DNA of 64,000 nt, from NCBI RefSeq assembly GCF_902459465.1, contig NC_047070.1:5878554-5942553 (forward strand). Direction: 5' to 3'. The translations under genes were made by a program, and so were the position numbers. The stretch comes from Asterias rubens. Taxonomy: Eukaryota > Echinodermata > Asteroidea > Forcipulatida > Asteriidae. The notes under the pieces are model-generated. The model was not told where the DNA came from, searched no databases, and worked only from the letters and a program-made list of their open reading frames with translations. Positions 21,100-31,584 of the stretch are shown piece after piece (position 1 is the stretch's first letter; each line of letters starts with the position of its first letter).

Positions 21100-22530
21100 T
21101 TTCCCATCATATGGGGGACAGAATCTCCGTCGGATGGATTTCTTCATAAAACAAATAAGAACACTATGGCGACAGAGACCTTTTCTGTTAGTTTCTTACT
21201 GTCATGTCCCTAAAACTTGTGGAAATTGATATAAGTGAATGATTTGCATTGGCGATTGCCTTGAATGCGAGACTTTGAAAGCTAGGTGGAAGCATACCAG
21301 GTAAATGCACATTGCTTTACGTCGTTCTGAACTGCTCACATTCCAAGAACAATCATTGGATTGTACATGCTGCCACCAATAAAGCGTTTTGACAAGCAGT
21401 CGTGGCTTTGACAGCGATCCCTAGCGACTGGAAGGGAGACCACGCGTGCGAGTCGAGCGGTGGCAAAGACACGAACCGGCCTTTACAGTTTGTTATAGAT
21501 GAATTATGTGATAGACTATGAACGTGTATTATAATGAATAACTTGAATGAAAAGTGCTCGATAATTAACCAGTGAAAACGCGGACTTTCCCTCGTTGGCC
21601 ATTTTTTGGTAAGGGTTGAGTTAACGAAAAAACAACCGGAAGAATCCATTCCGACAACATGAAAGTGAGTTCATTGAGAAATAAGATTTTTGGAAAATAC
21701 GTTGAGAAAATTAATGATACTTTAATATAATTTGGCAAAAGTAGCGTGGATGCCACAGACGAGAACGCATCAAAACCAACAACATTTTTATGAAAGAAAT
21801 CAAAGTGGATGGCATAATAATATTTGTAAATGTATGCCGACCCCCTGACCCCCGTCGCTTCTGATTGTTTTGGCTTTTTGCTACAAATTTTGTTTTAACA
21901 AAAGTCGAATTTTACAATAGAAAGTTATCAGAAACCGCACAAGTTTTACAAAGGCCACTCGGTGTATGGTCCCACTTTCAGTCGCTAAAATTTGGATAGC
22001 GGCTTTACAAAGCTGTCCAAGCCACAGAGGGCTTCACAAAGGCTGCCACAAAGTCTCCCATCCTGCTTGTAACATCGCACTTAGAATGTAGTTATTAGAG
22101 TAGTGAAAATGTAAATAAATGCAGAAAACAAACAGTTGACTTAGAAATGTGTTCCATGAAAAGTCCATTTTGCTGTAAAATTGAATGCTACTCCACAGCT
22201 TTAGGTGAGCTGCAACTGTGTGGAACAACTAGTATCTGTTTAATAACGAACGTAAATTCAAAAATTCCTTTGGACTTGGTCATAGGCCTTCACGCTTTCA
22301 GCATTAAAACTTATTTGGGGGAAATATAAGTAGTTTGAGTTAGTTAGCTTTTAAACTATTTTACGATGTAGGCCTAAAGTTCATTTCGCTTATGCGGCAG
22401 TTTGTATTTGAACAATCGCTTGAAGATAGATTTTGAAGAAAAATAAAAACCGCAAGGCACTTAAAAAAAAATATATATTTTACAAGCTTTAAGGTCAAAC
22501 ACAATATATGTTTTATTATGGTACTTAACT
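21100..22530. other. Intergenic, nothing recognised
   Basis: 1.4 kb of AT-rich DNA with several short open frames (for example 21353-21649 and 22034-22228), none with domains or splice context. Confidence 0.45.
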
Positions 22531-22884
22531 TAAAGGCAGTGGACATTATTGGTAATTACTCAAAATAATTATCAGCATAAAACCTTTCTTTGTGACAAGT
22601 AATGGGGAAAGGTTGATGGTATAAAACATTGTGAGAAACGGCTCACTCTGAAGTGACGTAGTTTTCGAGAAAGAAGTAATTGTCTACGTACTTGATTTTG
22701 AAGTCTCGAAATCAAGCATCTAAAAGCAAACAACTTTGTGCGACAAGGGTGTTTTTTCTTTTATAGTTATCTCGCAACTCCGAGGAACAATCAAGCTCAA
22801 ATTTTCAGAGGCTTGTTATGTTGAGATACACCAAGTGAGAAGACTGGTCTTTAACAACTACCAATAGTGTCCAGTGTATTTAAG
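22531..22884 (+). mobile_element. MITE-A, complete copy
   Basis: Runs from TTAAAGGCAGTGGACATTATTGG to accaatagtgtccagtgta..ttaa. Internal order: ggtataaaacattgtgagaa, gaagtgacgtagttttcgag, a central hairpin region near 22684-22712, tcacaggcttgtta-type segment, ccaagtgagaagactggtct. Confidence 0.9.
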
Positions 22885-23607
22885 TAATCATATAACTATA
22901 TTTATCAAATCTCTCCAAGTTACAACGTAAGTACAATTTTTTGCCTCAGAACAAATATTTCATTTCCTTACATTTTGTTTATTTGTTTGAGCAAAAATCT
23001 ATGAAAACCAATCGTTATGTACGCAAAAGGTTAGTCTCCGTCGTGCTCTTTGTTTTTGCAAAATACCACAGACAAACTGATCACTAGGTTTATGGAAAAA
23101 AAAACTTCGTGGAATTTGTTTTCAGGCAAAATGTACATTCGGTTTTTGGAGTCGATCAATTCCTTTAATCCTATAAATGTAAACATGATTAATAAAAATT
23201 AATATTATTATTTATTTTTAATAAAGAAAATGAACTAACAATCGAAAATTTAATTTCAAAAGGTTGTCGCGTTTTTGAGATATTGCCGAAAATCCGCAAA
23301 AAAATGTGTCCATGCAGGAAGATCACCCCTAATAGAAATACACAATAAGGGAATCGTTACTGACAGTAACGCTTCTCAGATTCAAATTATGAGGCTTACC
23401 ATGTTTTTTTCTGAACACACCACATTACTTGAGGTGAAATATTTCCAAAGATGCTTTATACTATCGAAAGCTGATGTAGGTTTCTAACCAAAAGTTTGTA
23501 TTGCAATTAAATTTAACTGAGTTACAACCAAACGTTTATAAAGGCCTACCCTCTTTAAGTCCACCGCAAAGGCCTCAAACAACAAAAACATAAACAAAAC
23601 AAAAACA
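22885..23607. other. Intergenic, nothing recognised
   Basis: AT-rich; 3' flank of the LRAT pseudogene in the minus sense. No repeat family recognised. Confidence 0.4.
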
Positions 23608-24168
23608 TTAACAAGTAAGACACACCGATAAAAAATTGAAAAACAACATTCCACTGGATAATATTGGTACAATTCCAAACCACACAGACAATAATGGGAC
23701 CAATAACCACGCACAAACTATCACAAGTCCCCACACAAAAAAAAATACGCTTGCACCAAATACCCTGTACACTTTTCCACTCATTGGTTTTGCAAAAGAC
23801 TGCAAACGATTCACATTATTTTGTAATCAAACGGTATCCGGTTTCCTCTAAAAGGCCTTCAGCTCGTTCAATGACTGTTTCAGGAGGGTTAATATTTATG
23901 ATACTATCATCGTATTTAGCCCTACGATAAGTGTCGTCATTGTGTTGCCCTCTACTGACCTCTATCGTCAATCTGCCATTGGATTTAAACTCTATGGTAT
24001 TTATTGAGGAATCTTCATTTACTAGTTCAACTATTGTGTGATGGTAGTACAATCCACAAAAGCGTGACAGCGAAACATGATCCCCTCTTTGAAGGTTACT
24101 TTGTTGAACTTTCTCCCATCTCTGAGGTAAGAAATGTCTTCCACAGGGCATCACGGCAGACACCAGAT
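23608..24168 (-). pseudogene. LRAT-domain (NlpC/P60-fold) pseudogene exon
   Basis: A strong minus-strand acceptor (gtactttatag|ATCTGG) opens a frame at 24168. It reads like an LRAT/PLAAT domain: GDHVSLSRFCGLYYHHTIVE (catalytic-type His segment), then NTIEFKS, and ERAEGLLEETGYRLITK, the helix leading into the NCEHF box. At the expected Asn the codon is TAA (23816-23818). In the same frame beyond it CESFAVFCK is still legible, so the catalytic Cys survives behind the stop while His is Ser. After that a +1 shift is needed to read KPMSGKVYRVFGAS and a hydrophobic C-terminal segment ending at 23608, which resembles the usual tail anchor. Functional members are thiol acyltransferases/phospholipases acting on membrane lipids. 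The 5' exon or exons were not found. Loss of function is inferred from two independent lesions. Confidence 0.65.
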
Positions 24169-24433
24169 CTATAAAGTACAAGTAGATGGAAGTTTAAAGT
24201 GACAACGAACAATTTTTAAGCAGCCCTTGATCATGTTTCAAGGACACAAAATATTACAATTTAAAGCGTTTATTTTAAAACTGGTAAAACACTCACCAAT
24301 TTGTTGATGGGTAGTTCGGAGACAAGGGGGGTTCTTCTTCTTCGTCTTCTTATTTAACAATGTTTGTGTACACTGAAAAAATGCTAAAACGAATAATAAA
24401 GAACTGTTGTTTTTTTGTTTTGTTTTTTAGTTC
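24169..24433 (-). other. Upstream of the LRAT pseudogene exon
   Basis: Presumed intron or promoter remnant. No first exon with GD or a start codon in the right frame was seen. Confidence 0.3.
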
Positions 24434-24960
24434 GTTAAAGCCATTGGACCCTTTCGGTACAGAAAAAAAACAGTTCACAGATTTACAAATAACTTACAGG
24501 GTTTACAGAAGGTAGTGGTGAAAGACTTCTCTTGAAATATTATTCCATGAAATGCTTAGCCTTCAGTCGAACTCCGAAAAAAGACCGCCGCTGTTCAAAA
24601 AACCACCCGTATTCACTGTGCGTACAATGTGTGTAACCACATCGCACGACACGATGCCCCCGTACACTATCCGCATGCGTCGGCCGTCAGGCCGCCTCCG
24701 CATGCGGTTAGTGGTACGAGTGCGGATGACTCGTGTGCACAGTAGTCTTACGATGTGACAATGTGTATAGGTGGGTCGTGCGGTGTGATTACACGCACCA
24801 CGCACATTGTATACGGGTGGGTTTCTAGCGGCGTCATTTCGGAGCGAATAATGCGACTGCCTTGAGCAAGGCTATGGAATGCTTTTTTTTCTTTCTGAGA
24901 AAACAGTAAAACAGTATCAATTCTCGATTTATTTTAAACACATGTCTTGACGGTGACTGC
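24434..24960 (+). mobile_element. MITE-B, interrupted and truncated
   Basis: Left end TTAAAGCCATTGGACCCTTTC follows the family to ttccatgaaatgctt (24557), is interrupted by 24558-24873, resumes ctgagaaaacagtaaaacag, and stops at acacatgtcttgac, where a 16-bp tandem array begins. Confidence 0.8.
24558..24873. mobile_element. Foldback element nested in MITE-B, 11-bp target duplication
   Basis: Ends read agcctt...aaggct. The sequence folds on itself: ccacccgtattcactgtgcg near 24603 against the mirror near 24800-24825, with a ccgcatgcg centre. It is flanked by atgaaatgctt (24547-24557) and atggaatgctt (24874-24884), a near-perfect 11-bp duplication of MITE-B sequence. The 9-11-bp size class suggests a Mutator-like family. 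No protein is encoded. Confidence 0.7.
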
Positions 24961-24961
24961 T

Positions 24962-25040
24962 CTATGTTCCGACATCCCTATGTTCCGACACCCCTATTTT
25001 CCGACACCCCTATGTTCCGACACCCCTATGTCCCGACAAC
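24962..25040 (+). repeat. 16-bp tandem array (ctatgttccgacaccc)
   Basis: About five units of ctatgttccgacaccc with single-base variants. The mirror-image array lies at 25343-25479. Confidence 0.9.
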
Positions 25041-25342
25041 GTGCACGTACACGCATCAAACAATACCAAAGTACCGAGTATTTTATTGCCAGCTAACTCG
25101 GGGAGCCATAACTCATGTTTATAACCACACAAACAATGAAATGCATGCCTAAACAAGCAACAAGATCACTTGTGATTCGATTATAATCTTAATTTTATTT
25201 CATCAATTTTAGAAACGGTACAAATTCAACACATGAATGTTTAAACCCATTCCAGGTCGAAATTCGCCGGGAAACCTGGCTGTAATACAAGTTGTATTCA
25301 GTGTTATTTATCAATGGAGTAATAATGTGCGAAAATAACTTG

Positions 25343-25479
25343 TCGGAACATAGGGGTATCGGAATATAGGGGTGTCGAAATATAGGGGTGTCGGAACATA
25401 GGGGTATCGGAACATAGGGGTGTCGAAATATAGGGGTGTCGGAATATAGGGGTGTCGGAACATAGGGGTGTCGGAATTA
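25343..25479 (-). repeat. 16-bp tandem array, inverted relative to 24962-25040
   Basis: About eight units of the reverse-complement monomer (gtcggaacataggggt). Together with the left array it flanks ~300 bp, so the pair can form a long stem. Open frames reading TPMFRHPY or TPLCSDTP repeats are translations of the array, not genes. Confidence 0.9.
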
Positions 25480-26230
25480 CCTTTAAAGTTCGTGGGCACA
25501 GAAAATATTCCTTAGCTAAAGACGTGGGCCAAATTTTCACTTTGGGCAATTCAGCCTTTTAGCAAGAGTGGAGAATGGTGATCGTAAGCGCAGAATTTGG
25601 TGGTAATCAGATCCATGAAATTAGGCCCGGACAATCGCACCAGATTCGGTTTCAAGAATAAACAAAATAAAAAATAAATCATTCTGCAAAAAATGGGATG
25701 TTATGTGACAACAACGAGCCGGTTATATTTACCCCCATCGTTCGTAAAGTTAACACCATGTTGGTGTACATGTACTTAAATGATACGCTTGAATAACCGA
25801 TAATACATTTAACACTACCATTTGTGCAGTGTTATTAAGTAACAACAACAACATTTATTTCATACTGACCCGGTCTATTGATACACTGATATGTCTTGAT
25901 TATAGGTAATTAATTGAACAATACATTGGATTATTAAAACTTGGTAACAGCAGAACAGATGAAAACTGATTCTCACTGACAATCATGCATCTTACCCGTT
26001 ATTCAATGCTTGTATAATATTATGATCAAGATGTCTTCATTAAACACCCAAAATGGGATGTGGAGTATGCGTATCGAGTACAGGTTTCACTGAGCTTGCT
26101 GTGAATGTCCACTATGCAGTGAATATCCTACATGAACCGTTGATCCGAGGGATTCGTAAGTCTAAAAAGACCACACCCCTGATACAACGCGAGTGAAACG
26201 CCCAAAATGTCTGCACACAATACGATTGCT
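25480..26230. other. Intergenic; MITE-P end fragment
   Basis: The piece gtgatcgtaagcgcagaatt at 25577 to ccatgaaattaggccc matches the right end of the element at 39050-39305. The rest is unrecognised, apart from an aacaacaacaacatttattt retroelement-like tail at 25840. Confidence 0.45.
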
Positions 26231-26543
26231 AGACTTGTAGACAAGTCGTTAAATCGGCCCCACGCGCTGAGATAGTGCTCTCGCGAGATATCACTGCTCT
26301 CGCGCGAACTGATGGCTCCCCGATTTCGACTCCTCATTGGGTGCGTTCGTTTAGCTTCCCTGGGTCGACCCCGGTGTGTGGCGTTTTTTTTTCCAGGACG
26401 AACGTCGACCCAGGGAAGCTAAACGAACGCACCCATAAATGAGGAGTCGAAATCGGGGAGCCATCAGTTCGCGCGAGAGCAGTGATCTCGCGAGAGCACT
26501 ATCTCAGCGCGTGGGGCCGATTTAACGATTTGTCCACAAGTCT
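26231..26543. repeat. Near-perfect 313-bp palindrome
   Basis: Left arm 26231-26369 and right arm 26404-26543 are reverse complements with only a few differences (a 3-nt and a 2-nt indel and some substitutions), separated by a ~34-bp spacer with a T run. The GC-rich arms contain gctctcgcgagat and ctctcgcgcgaactgat. The inner 97 bp are a MITE-G end pair. Confidence 0.95.
26339..26435. mobile_element. MITE-G core within the palindrome
   Basis: GGTGCGTTCGTTTAGCTTCC to ggaagctaaacgaacgcacc, the same inverted termini as the element at 44920-45173 but with a much shorter interior. Confidence 0.75.
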
Positions 26544-27281
26544 ATACGATTGCTCATGTATACGAAGTGTTCCACATTTCATTCGTTGGTAGTGTATGAT
26601 GTTATGGGTTTTCCCGCAAATTAAAAGCGAAAAGGAAGCGACTGACGCAAACAATATTGCTCCGGCTATTTTTCCAATGTTGTGACGAAGGGGCATTTTG
26701 CCGAAGCTTGAATCGGGCTGATTTGCAAATAATATAGCTTACAATGACACGCATGCTTGGGTGTAATTAGCATACTGCGAAAGACTAATTCGGACGTAAA
26801 ATAATTATTTTATTTATTATTGAAAAGGGTATAAACTCGTATTTATAGTCTAATGAGCTATAACTTGTAATGTGCTGGTCTTGTTTCATATTGTATTGTC
26901 TGCTTCTTTTGTCCGTTGTCCTGTTACGTTTCCCTGGTTGTATAATTGTTTGTCCATACAGGTTTAGGGTACAAAAGCATATTCTGTTTAAACCTTACAC
27001 CTAAATGTTGTTATGTATCTGCTAATTACTATATTCACTGAGCACAGAACATATTTCATTTCTCATGCCACTGTATTACTTGGGTAGTTTCAACATAAAT
27101 TATTATGTGCATTAGTGTAATGAATAGCAGCATTGATTAGGAAAACAACGAAGGTTTAAATTAACCATGCAATCGATTCGGGCTGTTTGCACGCACAATT
27201 TCTGTATCATAGGAAAGGCTATAATTTATGCTGCTATTTATGGTCTATTACATTGAAACTTTACCGAGACTGTTCAACGGG
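26544..27281. other. Intergenic with a dispersed repeat at ~26873-27010
   Basis: The segment gtttagggtacaaaagcata...ccttacacctaaatgttg recurs inside the MITE-A copy at 49766-50030. The remainder is not recognised. Confidence 0.5.
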
Positions 27282-27461
27282 TTAAAGGCAGTGGACACTA
27301 TTGGTCATTACTCAAAATTATTATTAACATAAAACCTTACTTGGTAACGAGTAATGGGAAGAAGTTGATAGTATAAAACTATGTGAGAAACGGCTCCCTC
27401 TGAAGTGATGTAGTTTTCGAGAAAGAAGTAATTTTCCACGAATTTGATTTCAAGACCTCAA
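27282..27461 (+). mobile_element. MITE-A, left half only
   Basis: Starts TTAAAGGCAGTGGACACTATTGG and runs to tgatttcaagacctcaatgt, where homology ends inside the central palindrome. Confidence 0.85.
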
Positions 27462-28029
27462 TGTTACACCTGGTGCCCATCTCATTCTTGGTTAAGAGTT
27501 TTTCTTTTGCTAAGCAGTGTTTTCGACTTTATAACATTTTACGAAATTGGGCCCAGGGCACATGGCAAACGTCTTACAATAAGTCTGGCATTGCTAGCTT
27601 TGTGACCTGTAATGATACGGGTTTACATGTGTTTTTCATTTATTCTTTTATATACATTTGTGGATAAAATAGCCTTACAATATAAAACAATAAATAATTA
27701 GCTAGACATATTCACGTAAAATATTATTACTACAAGGAAACACCAACAACCGGATACAAAATATGCCATCGAACTACAGGAAACAAACATTACAGAAACT
27801 TACACCGATTTGTAGTTATGTTTTGTTTAACTTTAAGTTTTTTTTCTTGAGCGCTTCTATACAAAATGCATGCTTGAAATCCAATGACGCTTTATTGGGA
27901 GCGGATTGATAAGTGGTTTGTGCCGAGTGTGAGGTGATAGTGGAGATATTAAAAGTGACATTTTTATGGTTGGAGTGCAAAGTTTAAATTAAAGACTGAA
28001 GTTTAAGTTAAGTGTGAGGGTGAGGAGGG
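27462..28029. other. Intergenic, nothing recognised
   Basis: No element or exon supported; the frame at 27461-27667 is not convincing. Confidence 0.4.
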
Positions 28030-28176
28030 GCTGGGTTTCACAAAGCACTAACTTAAGACTCATCTTAATATTATGAGTGAGCCATTATTACCGACGTGAT
28101 ATGTATTATGACATCACACCTTGCTATTAATCATCGGTATGATCAATATTAGCTCTTTGTGAAACCGACTCTGTGT
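28030..28176. mobile_element. MITE-F-like inverted element
   Basis: ctgggtttcacaaagcacta at the left mirrors tagctctttgtgaaaccgac at the right, with a pair of ttattaatc/gattaataa-type inner repeats. Confidence 0.5.
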
Positions 28177-28335
28177 GATTTACTGTGACGCATGCTTGCG
28201 CATTTTTGCCAAAGCACGCATTTTGTCTATTTTGCGCTCAAGTGCACTGTACACTATTAACTTTCCCAACATCTTTGAATAACACTTTATTGAGTGATGT
28301 GTATAGTTTGCCGTGTAATAGTTGAAGTAAATTGC

Positions 28336-28709
28336 CTCTAAAGACAGTGGACACTATTGGTAATTGTCAAGACCAGTCTTCTCACTTGATGTATCTCAAC
28401 AAATGCATAGAATAACAAACCTGTGAAAATTTGAGCTCAATTGGTCGTCGAAGTTGCGAGATAATAATGAAAGAAAAAACACCCTTGTCACACGAAGTTG
28501 TGTGCGTTTAGATGGTTGATTTCGAGACCTCAATTCTTAAATCAAATTTGTGGTGAATTATTTCTTTCTCGAAAACTATGTCACTTCAGAGGGAGCCGTT
28601 TCTCACAATGTTTTATACCATCAACCTCTACCCATTACTCGTCACCAAGTAAGGTTTTATGCTAATAATTATTTTGAGAAACTACTAATAGTGTTCACTG
28701 CCTTTAAGT
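28336..28709 (-). mobile_element. MITE-A, complete copy, reverse
   Basis: From aaagacagtggacactattgg through cctgtgaaaatttgagctca, agggagccgtttctcacaat, to tagtgttcactgcctttaa. First half of a tandem duplication. Confidence 0.9.
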
Positions 28710-28948
28710 TTTGTCTGACAAAATAACTCACATTTCTTTATAACATAAAATATGTTATATAAGTTTATTCTATAAAAAAAATTACCATTAACTTTTTCTT
28801 GCATTGTTTTTAACATGTCTGAAAATAATTACTTGAGTTAAATTTTATCAAAATTTTCACCCGATATTAATTTGTAATGTTAGTTGACATTTTCACAAAT
28901 TTGTAGTCAACAATTTTAGCAAGCAAAATTAATAAATACCAAAGCTGC
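28710..28948 (+). repeat. MITE flank duplicated at 29338-29512
   Basis: Shares ttaactttttcttg, attgtttttaacatgtctga, gcaagcaaaattaataaata with 29338-29512 in the same order. The duplicated unit therefore spans MITE plus flank. Confidence 0.8.
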
Positions 28949-29336
28949 TTTAAAGACACTGGACACTATTGGTAGTTGTCAAAGACTAGTCTTCACAGTT
29001 GGTGTATCTCGACATATGCATAAAGTAACAAACCTGTGAAAATTTGAGCTCAATTCGGTCGTTGAAGGTGCGAGATATTTATGAAAGAACAAACACATTG
29101 TCGTACGAAGTTGTGTGCGTTTAGATGGTTGATTTCGAGACGTCAAATTTTAAATCTGAGGTCTCGAAATCAAATTTGTGGAAAATTACTCATTTCTCGA
29201 AAACTACGTCACTTCAGAGGGTGCCGTTTCTCACAATGTTTTACACTATCAACCTTTCCCCATTACTCGTCACCAAGTAAGGTGTTATGTTAATAATTAT
29301 TTTGAGTAATTACCAGTGGTGTCCACTGCCTTTAAG
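28949..29336 (-). mobile_element. MITE-A, complete copy, reverse (second tandem unit)
   Basis: From ttaaagacactggacactat to ggtgtccactgcctttaa; the central hairpin gatttcgagacgtcaaattt...gaggtctcgaaatc is at 29130-29172. Confidence 0.9.
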
Positions 29337-29337
29337 T

Positions 29338-29512
29338 TTTGTCCAAAAATACCCTTAACTTTTTCTTGTCATTGTTTTTAACATGTCTGATAACAACTAG
29401 TTGAGCTAAATTTTATCAAAATGTTCACCTGATTTAGTTGACATTTGTCACTAATTTTGAGTCAAGAAATTTAGCAAGCAAAATTAATAAATACCAAAAC
29501 TGCTTTAAGTTT
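29338..29512 (+). repeat. Second copy of the MITE flank
   Basis: See 28710-28948; some 60 bp shorter through deletions. Confidence 0.8.
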
Positions 29513-29819
29513 AACAATTGACATTTTTGGTCACCTGATTATTTTTGGTCGTTTGTTTGTTTGCTTGTTTGTTCTTCAAAATGGAGTGTGGCCAGTGGTT
29601 CCGGAGTGTTTTTGTTTTGGATGACTAGCTCAAGAACCAGAAATTGAAAAGAGAAACTGTTTTAAGTTGTCAGAATATAATATTTGGTTCGTTTTCAAGA
29701 GGTTGCTGAGAGACTTTAAATAACAACATTGTATAAATTGTGTGAATAATGCATTGGTTGATATGGCGACCTTTGTGCACCCTATACTCGAATGTCTTTA
29801 TACAGTAAAGATGACATCA

Positions 29820-30530
29820 TTGTCCAGTTTGCTCGAGTTGAACTGGTGACTGAGGAACCATCCGTCTGGTTAGACTTGACATAGTCTTCGTTTAGTTGTT
29901 AACAGTCCAAAGTGTTTGTTATGAAATGCATCAACGCCAATGCGCCGCTTCAACTTCAACAGTTCTGCTTCAGTCCTTCTGTTGGTAGCAAATAAAATAT
30001 CTGTTGAACTTAATGCACGTCACTTCAACAGTTGAACTTGTAGTGGAGAGTCATCTCCCTAGACTTCATGCAGTCCAAAGGCAGTGGACACTATTCGTAA
30101 TTACTCAACATAATGGTTAGAATGAAAATTTACTTGGTAACGAACAATGGGGAGACTAGTATAAAACACCGTAAGAAACGGCTCCCTCTGAAGTGACGTA
30201 GTTTTCAAGAAAGAAGTAATTTTCCATGAATTTTATGTCGAGACCTCAGATTTAGAATTTGAGGTCCGGAAATCAAGCCAGTAGTGTCCAGTGTCTTTAA
30301 GTTTGTGGTACATAGTCCAAAAGCATTGCTTAAGCCTCATCATCAATAGTTCGTCTCTTTGATTCATACTTCAACTTGCAGTGGAGAACCATCTCGCTAG
30401 ACTTCACACAGTCCGTTGGTAGCACACAGTCCAAAAAGCATTGAATAAGCCCGATCATCAACCCTACCTCTCATAGTTCAACTTGCATTGGATTGACATC
30501 TGGCTAAACTTGACACAGTCATTCAGAACG
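29820..30530. repeat. Irregular tandem repeat, ~4 degenerate units
   Basis: The phrase pattern aacttg-cagtgga-gaaccatct-gct-agacttcacacagtcc recurs near 29835, 30025, 30375 and 30478, with insertions between. MITE-A sits directly after one unit (30077). Some units may be part of transcribed sequence of the candidate gene ending at 30523. Confidence 0.5.
30077..30301 (+). mobile_element. MITE-A deletion derivative (225 bp)
   Basis: The left half is intact from aaaggcagtggacactattc to the central hairpin; at gaaatcaagc it jumps to cagtagtgtccagtgtcttt, the extreme right end. The right half was removed. Confidence 0.85.
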
Positions 30531-30588
30531 TGGCAGAGTCAAAGGAGGTATTAGCCCAGTGGGTGTAGACCTTTGTCATTGTCTCAAT
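30523..30588 (-). CDS. Candidate terminal exon (weak)
   Basis: A long pyrimidine tract and AG (tttctttctaaacacag|ATTGAG) precede an open frame of 21 codons, IETMTKVYTHWANTSFDSAT plus F and a stop. The acceptor is excellent, but there is no homology evidence. If real it is the last exon of a minus-strand gene with exons further right. Confidence 0.3.
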   Translation of the reverse strand: METMTKVYTHWANTSFDSATF

Positions 30589-30889
30589 CTGTGTTTAGAA
30601 AGAAACATATTACAAAAAACAACATTTATATTGTAGATCATCTCTTGAAATTATTCTGGTGAAGATTTAGAGTCTGAAAATAGCATGTGAAAGACACTTG
30701 TCCTCCAGCCCCAATCAGTTCTTCAACTCATTGAACATGCACATACAACATGAACATGACACAGCACACCTTGTTTGTTTTTTTGTTTTGTTTTCTAATG
30801 TTGTTCACATCCCATTTTAATAAAACTCTCCAAAGGTGGTTTTATGGTGTGTTTGTTGCAAACTAAACGATACAATTTGAAAATGGGTG

Positions 30890-31110
30890 TATGTACTTTT
30901 TCAAATTGACGATTTAAAACCCTCAAAGCTTATAATTCTGAATCATTACCCCTTTGTCGAATTAATAGGACGAACCTTCTTTCCAAAGAAAATAATAAGA
31001 TTATTTTGTTAAACTTACCATCCGGTTCACTCTTTGCACTTGTATCATCTATTTGATGTTAATCTAAACAGATCCGTTTATAGTGATAACACACAAGAGA
31101 CTGCTCAAAC
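30890..31110. repeat. Diverged segmental duplicate (pair with 32262-32480)
   Basis: Colinear with 32262-32480: tttcaaatt..gatttaaaac, ggacgaaccttct, caaaga, taaacttaccat, tatcatc. Each copy carries a minus-strand donor-like ATG|GTAAGTTT (31018 and 32388). The duplicated unit may have contained an exon; here the matching frame is broken by a stop. Confidence 0.55.
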
Positions 31111-31154
31111 TGAGGGGGAAATGGAAAAGGCACAGACAAACTTAGACCTCTCTT

Positions 31155-31498
31155 TTAAAGACACTGGACACTATTTGTAATTATCAAAGACCAGTCTTCT
31201 CACTTGGTGTATCTCAACATATGCATACAATAGCAAACCTGTGAAAATTTGAGCCCAATGTCAAAGTTGCGGGATAATAATGAAAGAAAAAAACACCCTT
31301 GTCACACGAAGTTGTGTGCTTTCTGATGCTTGATTTTGCGACCTCAAAATCTGAAAATTACTTCTTTCGAAAACTACGTTACTTGAGGGAGCCATTTCGT
31401 AGTTATATACTATCAACAGCTCTCCATTACTCGTTACCAAGTAATGTTTTTTGCTACAGATCTTTTGAGTAATTACCAATAGTGCCAAGTGCTTTAAA
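31155..31498 (-). mobile_element. MITE-A copy, reverse, internally shortened
   Basis: Starts ttaaagacactggacactat; ends ccaatagtgccaagtgcttt. The central hairpin is reduced to gcgacctcaaaatctg. Confidence 0.85.
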
Positions 31499-31584
31499 CA
31501 CATTGTGATAACATGCAATCGGAGCCGAGTTTTAATGTTTCAGGAGGTATTTCAATTTGCTTGGATTGTACAAAGAACAATCTA

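Noticed and set aside
24962..25479. Regular short repeats that might suggest a CRISPR array
   Set aside because: There are no unique spacers between units, and the DNA is plainly eukaryotic.
24964..25549. Frames reading TPMFRHPY/TPLCSDTP repeats that could look like a repeat protein
   Set aside because: Products of the 16-bp tandem arrays; all frames of the array repeat, and no start or splice context exists.
26128..26696. Minus-strand frames around the large palindrome
   Set aside because: Open because of the GC-rich palindromic arms; both arms give the same mirrored frames and no domain is seen.
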